Source: Gammaproteobacteria bacterium (GTDB lineage Bacteria > Pseudomonadota > Gammaproteobacteria > Chromatiales > Chromatiaceae). Taken from it: a stretch of 16,965 nt of DNA. Within the stretch, counting starts at the first letter, position 1. Each line of letters starts with the position of its first letter. Below the pieces are notes generated by a model, which made no database searches, was not told the origin of the DNA, and saw only the letters and a program-made list of their open reading frames with translations. The stretch lies in NCBI GenBank assembly GCA_006227775.1, contig SBFV01000236.1, positions 1 through 16,965 on the forward strand, given 5' to 3'. The position numbers and the translations under genes are program-made. Of this stretch, positions 7,689 through 14,629 are shown one piece after another.

Positions 7689-9272
7689 ATGGACGCCTAC
7701 GACGATTTTCCCTATGAGAGTATCGCCTTTCCGGAGACCCATCCCAACCATCTGGCCATTCTCGGCTGGCTGCTGGGGCTGGCGACCGCGGACCCGGACA
7801 CCGCCCGCGTGCTGGAGCTGGGCTGCGCCGGTGGTGGCAACCTGATCCCCCTGGCCTGGGGCCTGCCAAACGCGGTCTGCCTGGGCATCGATCTCTCCGC
7901 CCGCCAGATCGCCCTGGGTCAGGCCCAGAGCGCGGGCCTGGGCCTGACCAACCTGGCCCTGCGCCAGGGCGATATCCTCGACCTGGACGCGAGCCTGGGG
8001 ACCTTCGACTACATCATCGCCCATGGCGTCTATTCCTGGGTCCCTGAGCCGGTACGGCGGCATCTGTTGCGTCTCGCCTGCCAGCTCCTGTCCCCCACCG
8101 GGGTTTTTTACGTCAGTTACAATTGCCTGCCTGGCTGGCGCATGCGCGGCATGTTGCGGGATATCCTGCTCTACGCCTGTCGCGAGGCGGAGGGCCCGAC
8201 GGCGCGCCTGACCGCCGCCCGTGCCGCCCTGGAGCGCCTGCGCCAGGCCCTGCCGGGACTGGACGCCCTCAGCGCCCGCTACCTGCTGGCGGAGATCGCC
8301 AGCCTCGACCAGTCCCACCCCAGCTATTTGCTCTTCGAGTACCTGGCCGAGGAGAACCGGGCCTTCCTCTTTAGCGAGTTCACCGCCGACGCCGAGGCGG
8401 CGGGGCTGCGCTACCTCTGCGACACGGACCCGCGCACCCTCTTCCCCTCCACCTATGGTGCCACCGTGGACCAGGCCCTGGCGCCCATCGAGGATGGCCT
8501 GGATCTGGAGCAGTGGCTGGACTTCGTCACCAACCGTAACTTTCGCCAGAGTCTGCTGTGCCGCGCCGATGCGCCCCTGCCCGAGGAGATCGCCTTCGAC
8601 CTGGAGCGCTTCGCCGGTCTCGCTTTCCGCGCCGATCTGCGCCCAACGGTCAGACCGGAGCTGCGGCGGGTCAAGGACAGCCCCTTCGTTACCGTCGCCG
8701 GCAAGCGCCTGACCATCAGCCAGCCCCTGACCAAGGCGCTGGTCCTGGAACTGGGGGCGCGTTTCCCGGACTCCCTGACCCTGGCGGAAGTCCTGCCCGC
8801 CGCCATGCGCCAGGTCGAGGCCGCCGGCGGCGGCGCCCTGGCGCGGGAGCTGGACGCCTGCCTGGCGGAACTCTTCAGCCTCTTCGCCCACCAGGCTATC
8901 GGTGCCCGGCCCAGCCCAGGCCACCTGCCCCGCCCCGCCTTGGAACGCCCCCGGGTCTGGCCCCTGGCCCAGGCCCAGGTGGCCAGCGGCGCCCGCCGGG
9001 TCACCACGCCCAATCATTCCAACTTGGACCTGGACGCCTTCGCCGCCCGCCTCATCGGCTACCTGGACGGCACCCGCACCCCGGCGGAGATCGCGGAGGC
9101 CATGACAGTCGATCTGCTCCAGGGCCGCCTGGCGCCGCCCAAGGAGCTGGCCACCCGGCAGTGGCGGCCGGAACAGCTCCTGGCCCGCATCCGCCCGGCG
9201 GTGGACGAGCTTATCGCCCTCTTCGCCCGCCAGGGGATCCTGCTGCCCGGCCCGCCGGGTGGCACGGCTTAG
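7689..9272 (+). CDS. SAM-dependent methyltransferase with methyltransferase regulatory domain (protein-lysine methyltransferase-like)
   Basis: A 527-residue class I methyltransferase. Motif I is VLELGCAGGG (41-50), the SAM-ribose acidic motif is GIDLS (66-70), and the adenine-contact region is RQGDILDL (92-99). The block SYNCLPGWRMRGMLRDILLY (143-162) then begins a region like the methyltransferase regulatory domain (PF10119). Its signature 'YNxxPGWxxRGMxRD' occurs in the group that includes the rickettsial outer-membrane-protein lysine methyltransferases PKMT1 and PKMT2. The C-terminal half (about 350-525) is a predicted helical, winged-helix-like region with DLDAFAARLIGYLDGTRTPAEIAEAM. The ATG at 7689 is preferred because conservation starts there; its ribosome site is weak. 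The substrate is unknown: protein-lysine methylation is inferred from domain architecture only. The 189-bp region before it shows no clear promoter. Confidence 0.85.
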   Translation: MDAYDDFPYESIAFPETHPNHLAILGWLLGLATADPDTARVLELGCAGGGNLIPLAWGLPNAVCLGIDLSARQIALGQAQSAGLGLTNLALRQGDILDLDASLGTFDYIIAHGVYSWVPEPVRRHLLRLACQLLSPTGVFYVSYNCLPGWRMRGMLRDILLYACREAEGPTARLTAARAALERLRQALPGLDALSARYLLAEIASLDQSHPSYLLFEYLAEENRAFLFSEFTADAEAAGLRYLCDTDPRTLFPSTYGATVDQALAPIEDGLDLEQWLDFVTNRNFRQSLLCRADAPLPEEIAFDLERFAGLAFRADLRPTVRPELRRVKDSPFVTVAGKRLTISQPLTKALVLELGARFPDSLTLAEVLPAAMRQVEAAGGGALARELDACLAELFSLFAHQAIGARPSPGHLPRPALERPRVWPLAQAQVASGARRVTTPNHSNLDLDAFAARLIGYLDGTRTPAEIAEAMTVDLLQGRLAPPKELATRQWRPEQLLARIRPAVDELIALFARQGILLPGPPGGTA

Positions 9273-9291
9273 GGGTGGATACCCGGAGCTC

Positions 9292-9780
9292 TTATCCCTG
9301 AGTGCCCTCGGCCAGCGCCGTCGGGTGCCGGTGCATGAGGGCCACCAACCCCCCGAGGCCGATCGTCGTGAAGACCGCTCCTCCCAGAAAGGTGGCGGCC
9401 GGGCCGATGGCCGCCCATAGGCTGCCGGCGATCAGGCTGGCCAGCAGCGTGGCGAGGCCGGTGACCAGATGAAAGACGCCGAAGGCGGAGCCGCGCAGCG
9501 CCGCGGGCGCGGCATCGGCGACCAGGGTGGCCAGGGCGGCCAGCAGGCCCTGGGTCATGCCCAGATGCAGGCCCCAGAGATCAACCCCGACCAGGAGGGT
9601 CACGAGATCCGTCCCAACCGCCAGGTCCAGATCCGTGGCGATCAGCACCCCGAAGCCTGCCGCCAGCAAGACCTGGCGGTTAAAACGATCGGACAGGGCG
9701 CCGAGGGGATAGGCGGAACCGGCGTAGACCCAGGTTCATGAGGACCAGGACGAGGGGGACCAGGCTAACCGCAAGCCCGG
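9292..9780 (-). pseudogene. MFS transporter remnant, C-terminal half only, frameshifted
   Basis: The minus strand encodes the second half of a major facilitator superfamily permease. From about 9775 the frame reads GLAVSLVPLVLVLMNL. It then shifts at a GGG triplet (9729-9731 on the plus strand, one G too many) and continues as VYAGSAYPLGALSDRFNRQ and LLAAGFGVLIATDL, through the TM8-TM12 region to a TAA at 9292. The SAYPxGxLSDRxxR block is a conserved MFS loop. The first six helices are missing, and the sequence upstream of about 9783 is the 3' end of dmeF. The gene was therefore truncated at its junction with the dmeF segment and then frameshifted. If the GGG were a sequencing error the fragment would still be only half a transporter. 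Confidence 0.8.
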
Positions 9781-9788
9781 ACAGTTGC

Positions 9789-10769
9789 TTAGATTGCCTG
9801 ACTCCCATGGGGACACCGCTGCACCTCGATGGTGATGTGCGAGAGTTGCGGCCACCCGGCCAGCCTGGCCTTGTAGTGGTCGGGTTCCCGCGGCTGGTCC
9901 GCGACCAGGGATGCCACCACCGCCAGATGACCCGGACCAACCCGCCAGAGGTGCAAATCGGTTACGCGATCATCGCCTTCCTCAAGCGCGTGGCGAATCC
10001 GCTCAGCCAAGTGGCCGTCCGGGACCGTATCCAGGAGCACCGCGCCCGCGCCTCGCATCAGCCCCCATGACCAGTGGGCGATGACGATACCCCCAACGAT
10101 GCCCATGAGGGGGTCCATCCACCACCAGCCGTAGAAGCGGCCCGCCAGCAAGGCGACGATCGCGAGCACCGAAGTCAGCGCGTCGGTGAGAACGTGGAAG
10201 TAGGCCGACCGCAGGTTATGGTCCTGGTGCCCATGGCCATGGGCATGCCCATGACCCTCGTGACCGGGCTCGTGTTCATGATCATGCTCGTGTTCATGGT
10301 CGTCATGGTGTCCGCCCTCGTGCAGGACCCAGGCGCTGGCGAGGTTCACGAGCAACCCCAATACGGCGACCCCGATGGCCTCGTCAAACCGGATCGACAC
10401 CGGCGCGGTCAGCCGCATGATGGACTCGAAGGCGATCATCACGGCGACGACCGCCAGGATGACCGCGCTCGAATAGCCGGCGAGTTCCCCGAGTTTGCCG
10501 GTGCCGAAGCTGAATCGCGGGTCATGGGCATGACGTCGCGCGTAAGCGTAGGCAAAGGCGGCAATGGTGAGCGCACCGGCATGGGTCGCCATATGGAAGC
10601 CATCAGCCAGCAGGGCCATGGAGCCGAAGAGCAGCCCCGCGATGATCTCGCCAACCATCATCGCGGCGGTGAGGCCGATCACGATCCAGGTGCGACGCTC
10701 GTTGCGGGCGTGGTTGGCGCCCAGGAAGGCATGAGGGTGGAGCCAAGGATCGAGGGAATCGGTATGCAT
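9789..10769 (-). CDS. dmeF: Cation diffusion facilitator, DmeF-type Co(II)/Ni(II) efflux transporter
   Basis: A 326-residue inner membrane antiporter expected to export divalent metal, probably Co2+ and Ni2+, in exchange for protons. The N-terminus DPWLHPHAFLGANHARNERR (7-26) and the span RRHAHDPRFSFGTGKLGELA are characteristic of DmeF. Metal-site residues of TM2 (LLADGFHMATH, Asp56/His59) and TM5 (HVLTD, 192-196) are present. A His-rich cytoplasmic loop covers about residues 150-184. The C-terminal cytoplasmic domain includes VTDLHLWRVGPGHLAVVASL. The ATG at 10767-10769 has AGAGGA about 8 nt upstream. It is the last intact gene of a minus-strand run with a BlaI-like repressor and an M56 remnant. 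Metal specificity is inferred from family resemblance. Confidence 0.93.
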   Translation of the reverse strand: MHTDSLDPWLHPHAFLGANHARNERRTWIVIGLTAAMMVGEIIAGLLFGSMALLADGFHMATHAGALTIAAFAYAYARRHAHDPRFSFGTGKLGELAGYSSAVILAVVAVMIAFESIMRLTAPVSIRFDEAIGVAVLGLLVNLASAWVLHEGGHHDDHEHEHDHEHEPGHEGHGHAHGHGHQDHNLRSAYFHVLTDALTSVLAIVALLAGRFYGWWWMDPLMGIVGGIVIAHWSWGLMRGAGAVLLDTVPDGHLAERIRHALEEGDDRVTDLHLWRVGPGHLAVVASLVADQPREPDHYKARLAGWPQLSHITIEVQRCPHGSQAI

Positions 10770-10811
10770 GGACTTATCCTCTCCGAGGATCGGTGGTTGG
10801 GCGCGGTGACA

Positions 10812-11145
10812 TCATCTAATTCTCAGCTTTCGCGCGCCACATGGCGTCATCACCCATGGGGTGTGACTGATACACAGATGCCCGTAATGGCCATGGTCAT
10901 CACAATGATCCATGGCAAAGCCTAGCCAGTGGCTGATCGAGGGGGAAAGTACCAGCAATAACGAAGTTAGGCTCAGCCGTACCGGCGCCGTGGCCCAAGC
11001 GAGGGAACATTCGCGCGGGTCGCCAGTGCCAGCCCTTCCAACCACCGGGCCATGGCCGGGCAAAGCACCGCGGCCACCAAGACGATACTCGCCCCCATGT
11101 AAAGCAAGAAGATCAGGCTGGAAACGACGAGGCCGATTTCAATCG
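10812..11145 (-). pseudogene. Degraded M56 (BlaR1-like) membrane peptidase, N-terminal fragment
   Basis: Directly after the BlaI-like gene stop, one frame reads TIEIGLVVSSLIFLLYMG then ASIVLVAAVLCPAMARWLEG and LALATRAN (about 11145-11008), with no ATG, GTG or TTG start. The sequence continues in a second frame as CSLAWATAPVRLSLTSLLLV, then LSPSISHWLGFAMDHCDDHG and HYGHLC to a TGA at 10812. Two hydrophobic segments followed by an HC-x-H-x-H-x-HLC cluster resemble the start of proteobacterial M56-family sensors that usually follow a BlaI/MecI/CopY repressor. The zinc-peptidase core with HExxH is absent, the start codon is lost and there is a frameshift near 11005-11010. Homology is inferred from position and motif; a search is needed. 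Confidence 0.55.
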
Positions 11146-11604
11146 TCAGGCTGGCTTGTCTACCGCTTCCGCGCGGCGTTCGGCGATCAAGCGTTCGAGG
11201 CGGGCCAGGTTCTCGTCATCCACCCTGGCCGCCAAGTCCACGAAGGCGGCGAGCATGGGCTCGGGACCTCCGGCGGAAAAGGTCTCGACCACCTCTCCGA
11301 TCAGCCGTTCCATCAATTGCTCCCGGCGCACCAGCGGGGCATAGACGAAGGCATGACTGACCTTTTCCCGTGACAGCAACTCTTTAAGAAACAGTCGTTC
11401 CAGCGTCGATTGCACGGTATTGAGCGCGATGCCCCGGCTATCACCGATCCGACGGTGCATGGTCTTCGCATCGCAAGCGCCCTGGGCCCAGAGTTCTTCG
11501 AGGACCAGGGGTTCAAGCTCGCCGAGATAGGGTCTGGAAAGCATGTTGAAGGTCGGATCTTCGCTGGTGGGGAAAAGCCCAGTCTTGGCGGCATCGAGTA
11601 CCAT
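11146..11604 (-). CDS. BlaI/MecI/CopY-family transcriptional repressor
   Basis: A 152-residue winged-helix regulator. The DNA-binding part follows the BlaI pattern: LGELEPLVLEELWAQGACDA (a match to 'LxxxExxVMxxLW'), then GIALNTVQSTLERLFLKELL (recognition helix region) and a wing with SREKVSHAFVYAPLVRREQL. The C-terminal dimerisation helices contain LMERLIGEVVETFSAG and LARLERLIAERRAE. The ATG at 11602-11604 is used (MVLDAAKTGLFPTSEDP, GGGGA upstream). An internal ATG at 11542-11544 (MLSRPYLGELE) is possible but lacks a ribosome site. Family members repress target operons until a partner M56 peptidase or a metal signal releases them. Here the partner (10812-11145) is degraded, and the nearest intact target is dmeF. 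Confidence 0.8.
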   Translation of the reverse strand: MVLDAAKTGLFPTSEDPTFNMLSRPYLGELEPLVLEELWAQGACDAKTMHRRIGDSRGIALNTVQSTLERLFLKELLSREKVSHAFVYAPLVRREQLMERLIGEVVETFSAGGPEPMLAAFVDLAARVDDENLARLERLIAERRAEAVDKPA

Positions 11605-11672
11605 GATTTCCCCGCGGTCCATCAGCTTTCGAGGCCGATTGAATGGTTGGGGATATGGCTGAAACCCCTCAC

Positions 11673-12117
11673 CCCGACAGCAGGATGCACTCACCCGAGG
11701 TTCAAGCCGCCAACACCTTGTTGCGCCGACGTGAAGAGCGTTTGCAGTTCGTCCCGAAGGGGAGACGGCCGGCTGGTGCGCATGGAGATCGCGACCAATA
11801 ATATCACCGAGGGCAAGCGCCATGAGGTGGAAGTGCGGCAGGTGGGGGAGCCGCCAACCGGGCAGTCCTGTCAGCCAATGGCGATCTGCAACGCCTTGCC
11901 ACCACTGACTGGCTCAGGGGTATCTGGAACCGCGCCCTAATCCAGGCCCAGCCCTTCACCCCGGTGGGCAAGGTGACCTCCAGCTTCAGCCTGGCGGACT
12001 TCCGGCCAGCCGACAACCTTGATACCTGGCTCAAGCGAGCGGACGATGCCCCCCTATGCCGCCGAAGGCGGGGGACGCAACCAGGTGTGCCTGGCTGCAA
12101 ACCCTGAGCGTGTGGGT
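11673..12117 (+). pseudogene. PAS-GGDEF diguanylate cyclase remnant with internal deletions and frameshifts
   Basis: Pieces of a PAS-GGDEF sensor appear in order on the plus strand. A coiled-coil/PAS start reads QQDALTR then VQAANTLLRRREERLQFV (about 11678-11753, frame change between them). A PAS C-terminal cap reads MEIATNNITEGKRHEVEVRQ (11782-11841). The GGDEF-domain start reads NGDLQRLATTDWLRGIWNRA (from about 11874), which joins directly to the domain's end, PFTPVGKVTSSFSLADFRPA then DNLDTWLKRADDA. A frame change follows, then YAAEGGGRNQVCLAANPERV to about 12117. The PAS core and the whole middle of the GGDEF domain, with the GG(D/E)EF active loop, are gone. It cannot make c-di-GMP. Domain identity is inferred from motif order. 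Confidence 0.75.
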
Positions 12118-12171
12118 TTGCCTTGCCCGAGCCTCCTCCAGGGACGGATTCACGGCGCCCCCGGTCGGGAG
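12097..12171. repeat. Palindromic repeat, copy A1
   Basis: The first of two adjacent copies. An 8-bp perfect hairpin (GCAAACCC at 12097-12104, GGGTTTGC at 12114-12121, 9-nt loop) is followed by the core 12125-12171, which reads GCCCGAGCCTCCTCCAGGGA then CGGATTCACGGCGCCCCCGG and TCGGGAG. The core aligns with 12238-12282 apart from one 3-base insertion and a few substitutions. Long outer arms like those of the other two copies are not evident here. It begins inside the last codons of the GGDEF remnant. Confidence 0.75.
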
Positions 12172-12187
12172 TGTTTGACTCCCTCTC

Positions 12188-12297
12188 AGGCGGGGGCCGG
12201 TGCTCCTGGCCGGGGGCGTGCATGGCAGGGATGCCATGCCCGAGCCTCCAGGGATGGATTCACGGCGTCCCCCGGACGGGAGCACCGGCCCCCGCCT
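12188..12297. repeat. Palindromic repeat, copy A2 (nested hairpin)
   Basis: Outer arms AGGCGGGGGCCGGTGCTCC (12188-12206) and GGAGCACCGGCCCCCGCCT (12279-12297) are perfect 19-bp reverse complements. Inside, CCGGGGG (12210-12216) pairs with CCCCCGG (12269-12275). An inner hairpin GCATGGCA/TGCCATGC (12220-12227 and 12232-12239, loop GGGA) precedes the core GCCCGAGCCTCCAGGGATGG then ATTCACGGCGTCCCCCGG. The core resembles copy A1 and, in the opposite orientation, copy B at 14469. The right half encodes the last 16 or so residues of RarA and its TGA (12260-12262). Confidence 0.88.
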
Positions 12298-13633
12298 CCG
12301 ATGGCGCCTCCGTTTGCTCCCCGGCCCTCGCCCTCCGGTCCATCTCCCGCAGATGGGCCAGCTTCTCCCGGATGCGAATCTCCAGCCCCCGGTCCACCGG
12401 CGCGTAATAGCGCCGCGGCCGTATCGCGTCCGGAAAATAGACCTCCCCCGCCGCATAGGCCTCCGGCTCGTCATGGGCATAGCGGTAGTCACGACCATAC
12501 CCTAACGCCTTCATCAGCCGCGTCGGGGCATTGCGCAGATGCACCGGCACTTCCAGGGAGCCCGACTGACGGGCATCGGCCAGGGCCGCCTTCCAGGCCA
12601 GATAGACGGCGTTGCTCTTGGCGGCGCAGGCCATGTAGACCACCGCCTGGGCCAGGGCCAGCTCACCCTCTGGACTGCCGAGCCGCTCCTGCACGTCCCA
12701 GGCATCCAGGGCCAGGGTCAAAGCCCGCGGGTCGGCATTGCCGATGTCCTCGCTCGCCATCCGCGCCACCCGACGGGCGATGTAGAGGGGATCGCAGCCG
12801 CCGTCGATCATCCGCGCCAGCCAATAGAGCGAGGCGTCCGGATCGGACCCCCGCACCGACTTGTGCAAGGCCGAGATCTGGTCATAGAAGATGTCGCCAC
12901 CCTTGTCGAAGCGCCGCGCATGACCGGCGATGACCTCCTTCACCGCCCCCTCCCCGATCTCCCCGCCCTCGCTCAGGTCCGCCGCCAGCTCCAGCAGGTT
13001 CAGGGCGCGGCGGGCATCACCGTCCGCCGCCTCCGCCAGCACTTGCCGCTGTTCCGGTGCCAGCCGCAACCCCAGGGCGCCCAGCCCCCGCTCCACGTCT
13101 TCCAGGGCCTGGTCGATCACCGCCTCCAGGTCCCCGATCTCCAGGGCCTTGAGGAGATAGACCCGCGCCCGGGATAGCAGGGCGTTGTTGAGCTCGAAGG
13201 AGGGGTTCTCGGTAGTGGCACCGATGAAGACCAGGGTGCCCTCCTCCACGTGGGGCAGGAAGGCGTCCTGTTGGGCCTTGTTGAAGCGGTGGACCTCGTC
13301 GATGAACAGGAGGGTGCCGCGTCCCTCCGTGGCCCGCACCCGCCGCGCCTCTTCCACCGCCTCGCGGATGTCCTTGACCCCGGCGAGGACCGCCGAAAGA
13401 CGCAGGAAATGGTAGTTGGAGGTCCGCGCCAGCAGCCGCGCCAGGGTGGTCTTCCCCGTCCCCGGAGGACCCCAGAAGATCATGGAGTGGGGATGATCCA
13501 GCTCGATGGCACGCCGCAGGGGCTTGCCCGGAGCCAGCAGGTGGACCTGACCGCGAAATTCCGCCAGAGTCCGTGGCCGCATGCGCTCCGCCAGGGGGGC
13601 CGCGGCCAGGGAGTCGGTGGCGAGAGGCGCCAT
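12260..13633 (-). CDS. rarA: Replication-associated recombination protein A (AAA+ ATPase)
   Basis: RarA (MgsA) is an AAA+ clamp-loader-like ATPase acting at stalled replication forks with SSB. Visible features are RMRPRTLAEFRGQVHLLAPG (17-36), Walker A GPPGTGKTT (55-63, Lys61), Walker B LLFIDEVHR (108-116, Asp112/Glu113), sensor-1 region IGATTENPSFELN (137-149) and the arginine-finger region SRAR (154-157). The C-terminal tetramerisation part has KSVRGSDPDASLYWLARMI and YARRVARMASEDIG-type sequence. The ATG at 13631-13633 directly follows the lolA stop, so translation is probably coupled. The last 16 or so residues (APSEAGAGAPVRGTP) are encoded by palindromic repeat copy A2, which also provides the stop, so the native C-terminus has been replaced or extended. 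Confidence 0.97.
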   Translation of the reverse strand: MAPLATDSLAAAPLAERMRPRTLAEFRGQVHLLAPGKPLRRAIELDHPHSMIFWGPPGTGKTTLARLLARTSNYHFLRLSAVLAGVKDIREAVEEARRVRATEGRGTLLFIDEVHRFNKAQQDAFLPHVEEGTLVFIGATTENPSFELNNALLSRARVYLLKALEIGDLEAVIDQALEDVERGLGALGLRLAPEQRQVLAEAADGDARRALNLLELAADLSEGGEIGEGAVKEVIAGHARRFDKGGDIFYDQISALHKSVRGSDPDASLYWLARMIDGGCDPLYIARRVARMASEDIGNADPRALTLALDAWDVQERLGSPEGELALAQAVVYMACAAKSNAVYLAWKAALADARQSGSLEVPVHLRNAPTRLMKALGYGRDYRYAHDEPEAYAAGEVYFPDAIRPRRYYAPVDRGLEIRIREKLAHLREMDRRARAGEQTEAPSEAGAGAPVRGTP

Positions 13634-14320
13634 TCAGCGCATCTCGAGGAAATCCCCGCCTAGGGGCTGTTCCATTTTGAAAAGCTTGGCATCCAGCTTG
13701 GGATTGCGCTTGCTGGCGAGGAAACTAAAGCGGGTCAGTTGACCGAAGCTGTCCTCCATCAGCAGGGTATCCAGGTCCGAACCGATGAAGCCGATGCGGA
13801 TGCGGGTAACCTGGGCGTCCGCTTGCTTGGGCTGAAGCTCCACCCAGTCCCGGCCATCGCCCGCATCCCAGGCCAGGATCTGAAAGTGGGTCTCGATGGG
13901 CTCGTCGGACGCCAGAAGCTGCGCCGGGGTCCCATCCAGGGCGCTGGCCTGGCTCTGATGAGAGATCTGGTCCAGCTCGATATCGTGCAGCCAGACGCGG
14001 CTGCCATCGGCGACGATGACCTGCTCCAGGGGCTCCCGGTATTCCCAGCGGAAACGGCCGGGCCGCTGGAGGTAGAGGGTGCCCTCGGACTCGATCATCC
14101 GCCCACCATCGGCGCTCAGGGTGTACTGGTGAAACTCCGCCCTGAGAGTCTCTAGCCCCTTGAGGTAACCGCGGAGCCGTTCCTCGCCGGTCGAGGCCGC
14201 TTGGCCAATCAGGGGTATGGCCAGCAGGACTAACAAGACCCCCCAGGACGGCGACACCGGTCCCATCTGGCCCTGGCTGCCCGACCGACAGTTCACCCGA
14301 TCAACCGCCCGGAGGCCCAT
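13634..14320 (-). CDS. lolA: Outer-membrane lipoprotein carrier protein
   Basis: Periplasmic chaperone that takes lipoproteins from LolCDE and passes them to LolB at the outer membrane. After the signal peptide come the LolA blocks LRGYLKGLETLRAEFHQYTL, ESEGTLYLQRPGRFRWEYRE (the conserved GxLxxxRPGxFRW) and PLEQVIVADGSRVWLHDIEL, ending in a C-terminal EDSFGQLTRFSFLASKRNPK. The start is uncertain. ATG 14320 gives an Arg-containing n-region before the hydrophobic core WGVLLVLLAIPLIGQAAS. ATG 14266 starts just before that core but lacks basic residues. Neither has a strong ribosome site, and the frame stays open to 14425. It abuts rarA with no gap, a common gammaproteobacterial pair. Confidence 0.93.
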   Translation of the reverse strand: MGLRAVDRVNCRSGSQGQMGPVSPSWGVLLVLLAIPLIGQAASTGEERLRGYLKGLETLRAEFHQYTLSADGGRMIESEGTLYLQRPGRFRWEYREPLEQVIVADGSRVWLHDIELDQISHQSQASALDGTPAQLLASDEPIETHFQILAWDAGDGRDWVELQPKQADAQVTRIRIGFIGSDLDTLLMEDSFGQLTRFSFLASKRNPKLDAKLFKMEQPLGGDFLEMR

Positions 14321-14468
14321 GCGGTGAAATGCCGGAACCCGGCGCAGAAGTGAAAAAATGTTCATGCAGCAGTGATCACGTAATAGAAGGGATACCATCG
14401 ATAGAGGTGGTTGACTGATAGCCATCGTAAATCATGTTTCGGTCTTCCCTGGGTGGGGAATTCCCGGA

Positions 14469-14562
14469 GCGGGTGACGTCTGGCGGGGGACGCCGTGAAT
14501 ACGTCCCTGTAAGCTTGGCGCCAGCATCCATGCTGGCGACACCCCCGCCAGACGTCACCCGC
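14469..14562. repeat. Palindromic repeat, copy B (nested hairpin)
   Basis: Outer arms 14469-14489 and 14542-14562 are perfect 21-bp reverse complements (left arm begins GCGGGTGACGTCTGG). An inner hairpin CGCCAGCA/TGCTGGCG (14519-14526 and 14531-14538, loop TCCA) lies beside the core. Read on the minus strand, the core is CAGGGACGTATTCACGGCGT followed by CCCCC. This matches the core of copies A1 and A2, in inverted orientation relative to them. Neither the outer arms nor the inner hairpin share sequence with copy A2, although lengths and layout agree. Confidence 0.88.
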
Positions 14563-14607
14563 CCCTCCCTTACCGCAACCGTGACCAGCAGGCATCGGAT
14601 ACGGCTC

Positions 14608-14629
14608 CCCTGCCGGACGCCTGGCAGGG
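14608..14629. other. Short hairpin downstream of rnhB
   Basis: CCCTGCC (14608-14614) pairs exactly with GGCAGGG (14623-14629) around an 8-nt loop, about 100 nt past the rnhB stop on the minus strand. There is no T-run on either side, so it is not a classical terminator, though it could protect a 3' end. Confidence 0.4.

Noticed and set aside
10217..10320. Repeated CATG/CTCGTGTTCATG-type sequence as a DNA repeat array
   Set aside because: It is explained by the codons of the His-rich metal-binding loop of DmeF.
10074..10925. 283-codon plus-strand frame opposite dmeF
   Set aside because: Antisense of the His-rich loop and CDF domain; no independent motif or ribosome site supports it.
12081..12094. 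CCAGG-TGTG-CCTGG hairpin before repeat copy A1
   Set aside because: It falls in codons of the GGDEF tail (RNQVCLAA) and is short enough to be chance.
12019..12933. 304-codon plus-strand frame across the repeats and opposite rarA
   Set aside because: Only its first 30 or so residues (end of the GGDEF remnant) are meaningful; the rest is Pro/Arg-rich antisense sequence.
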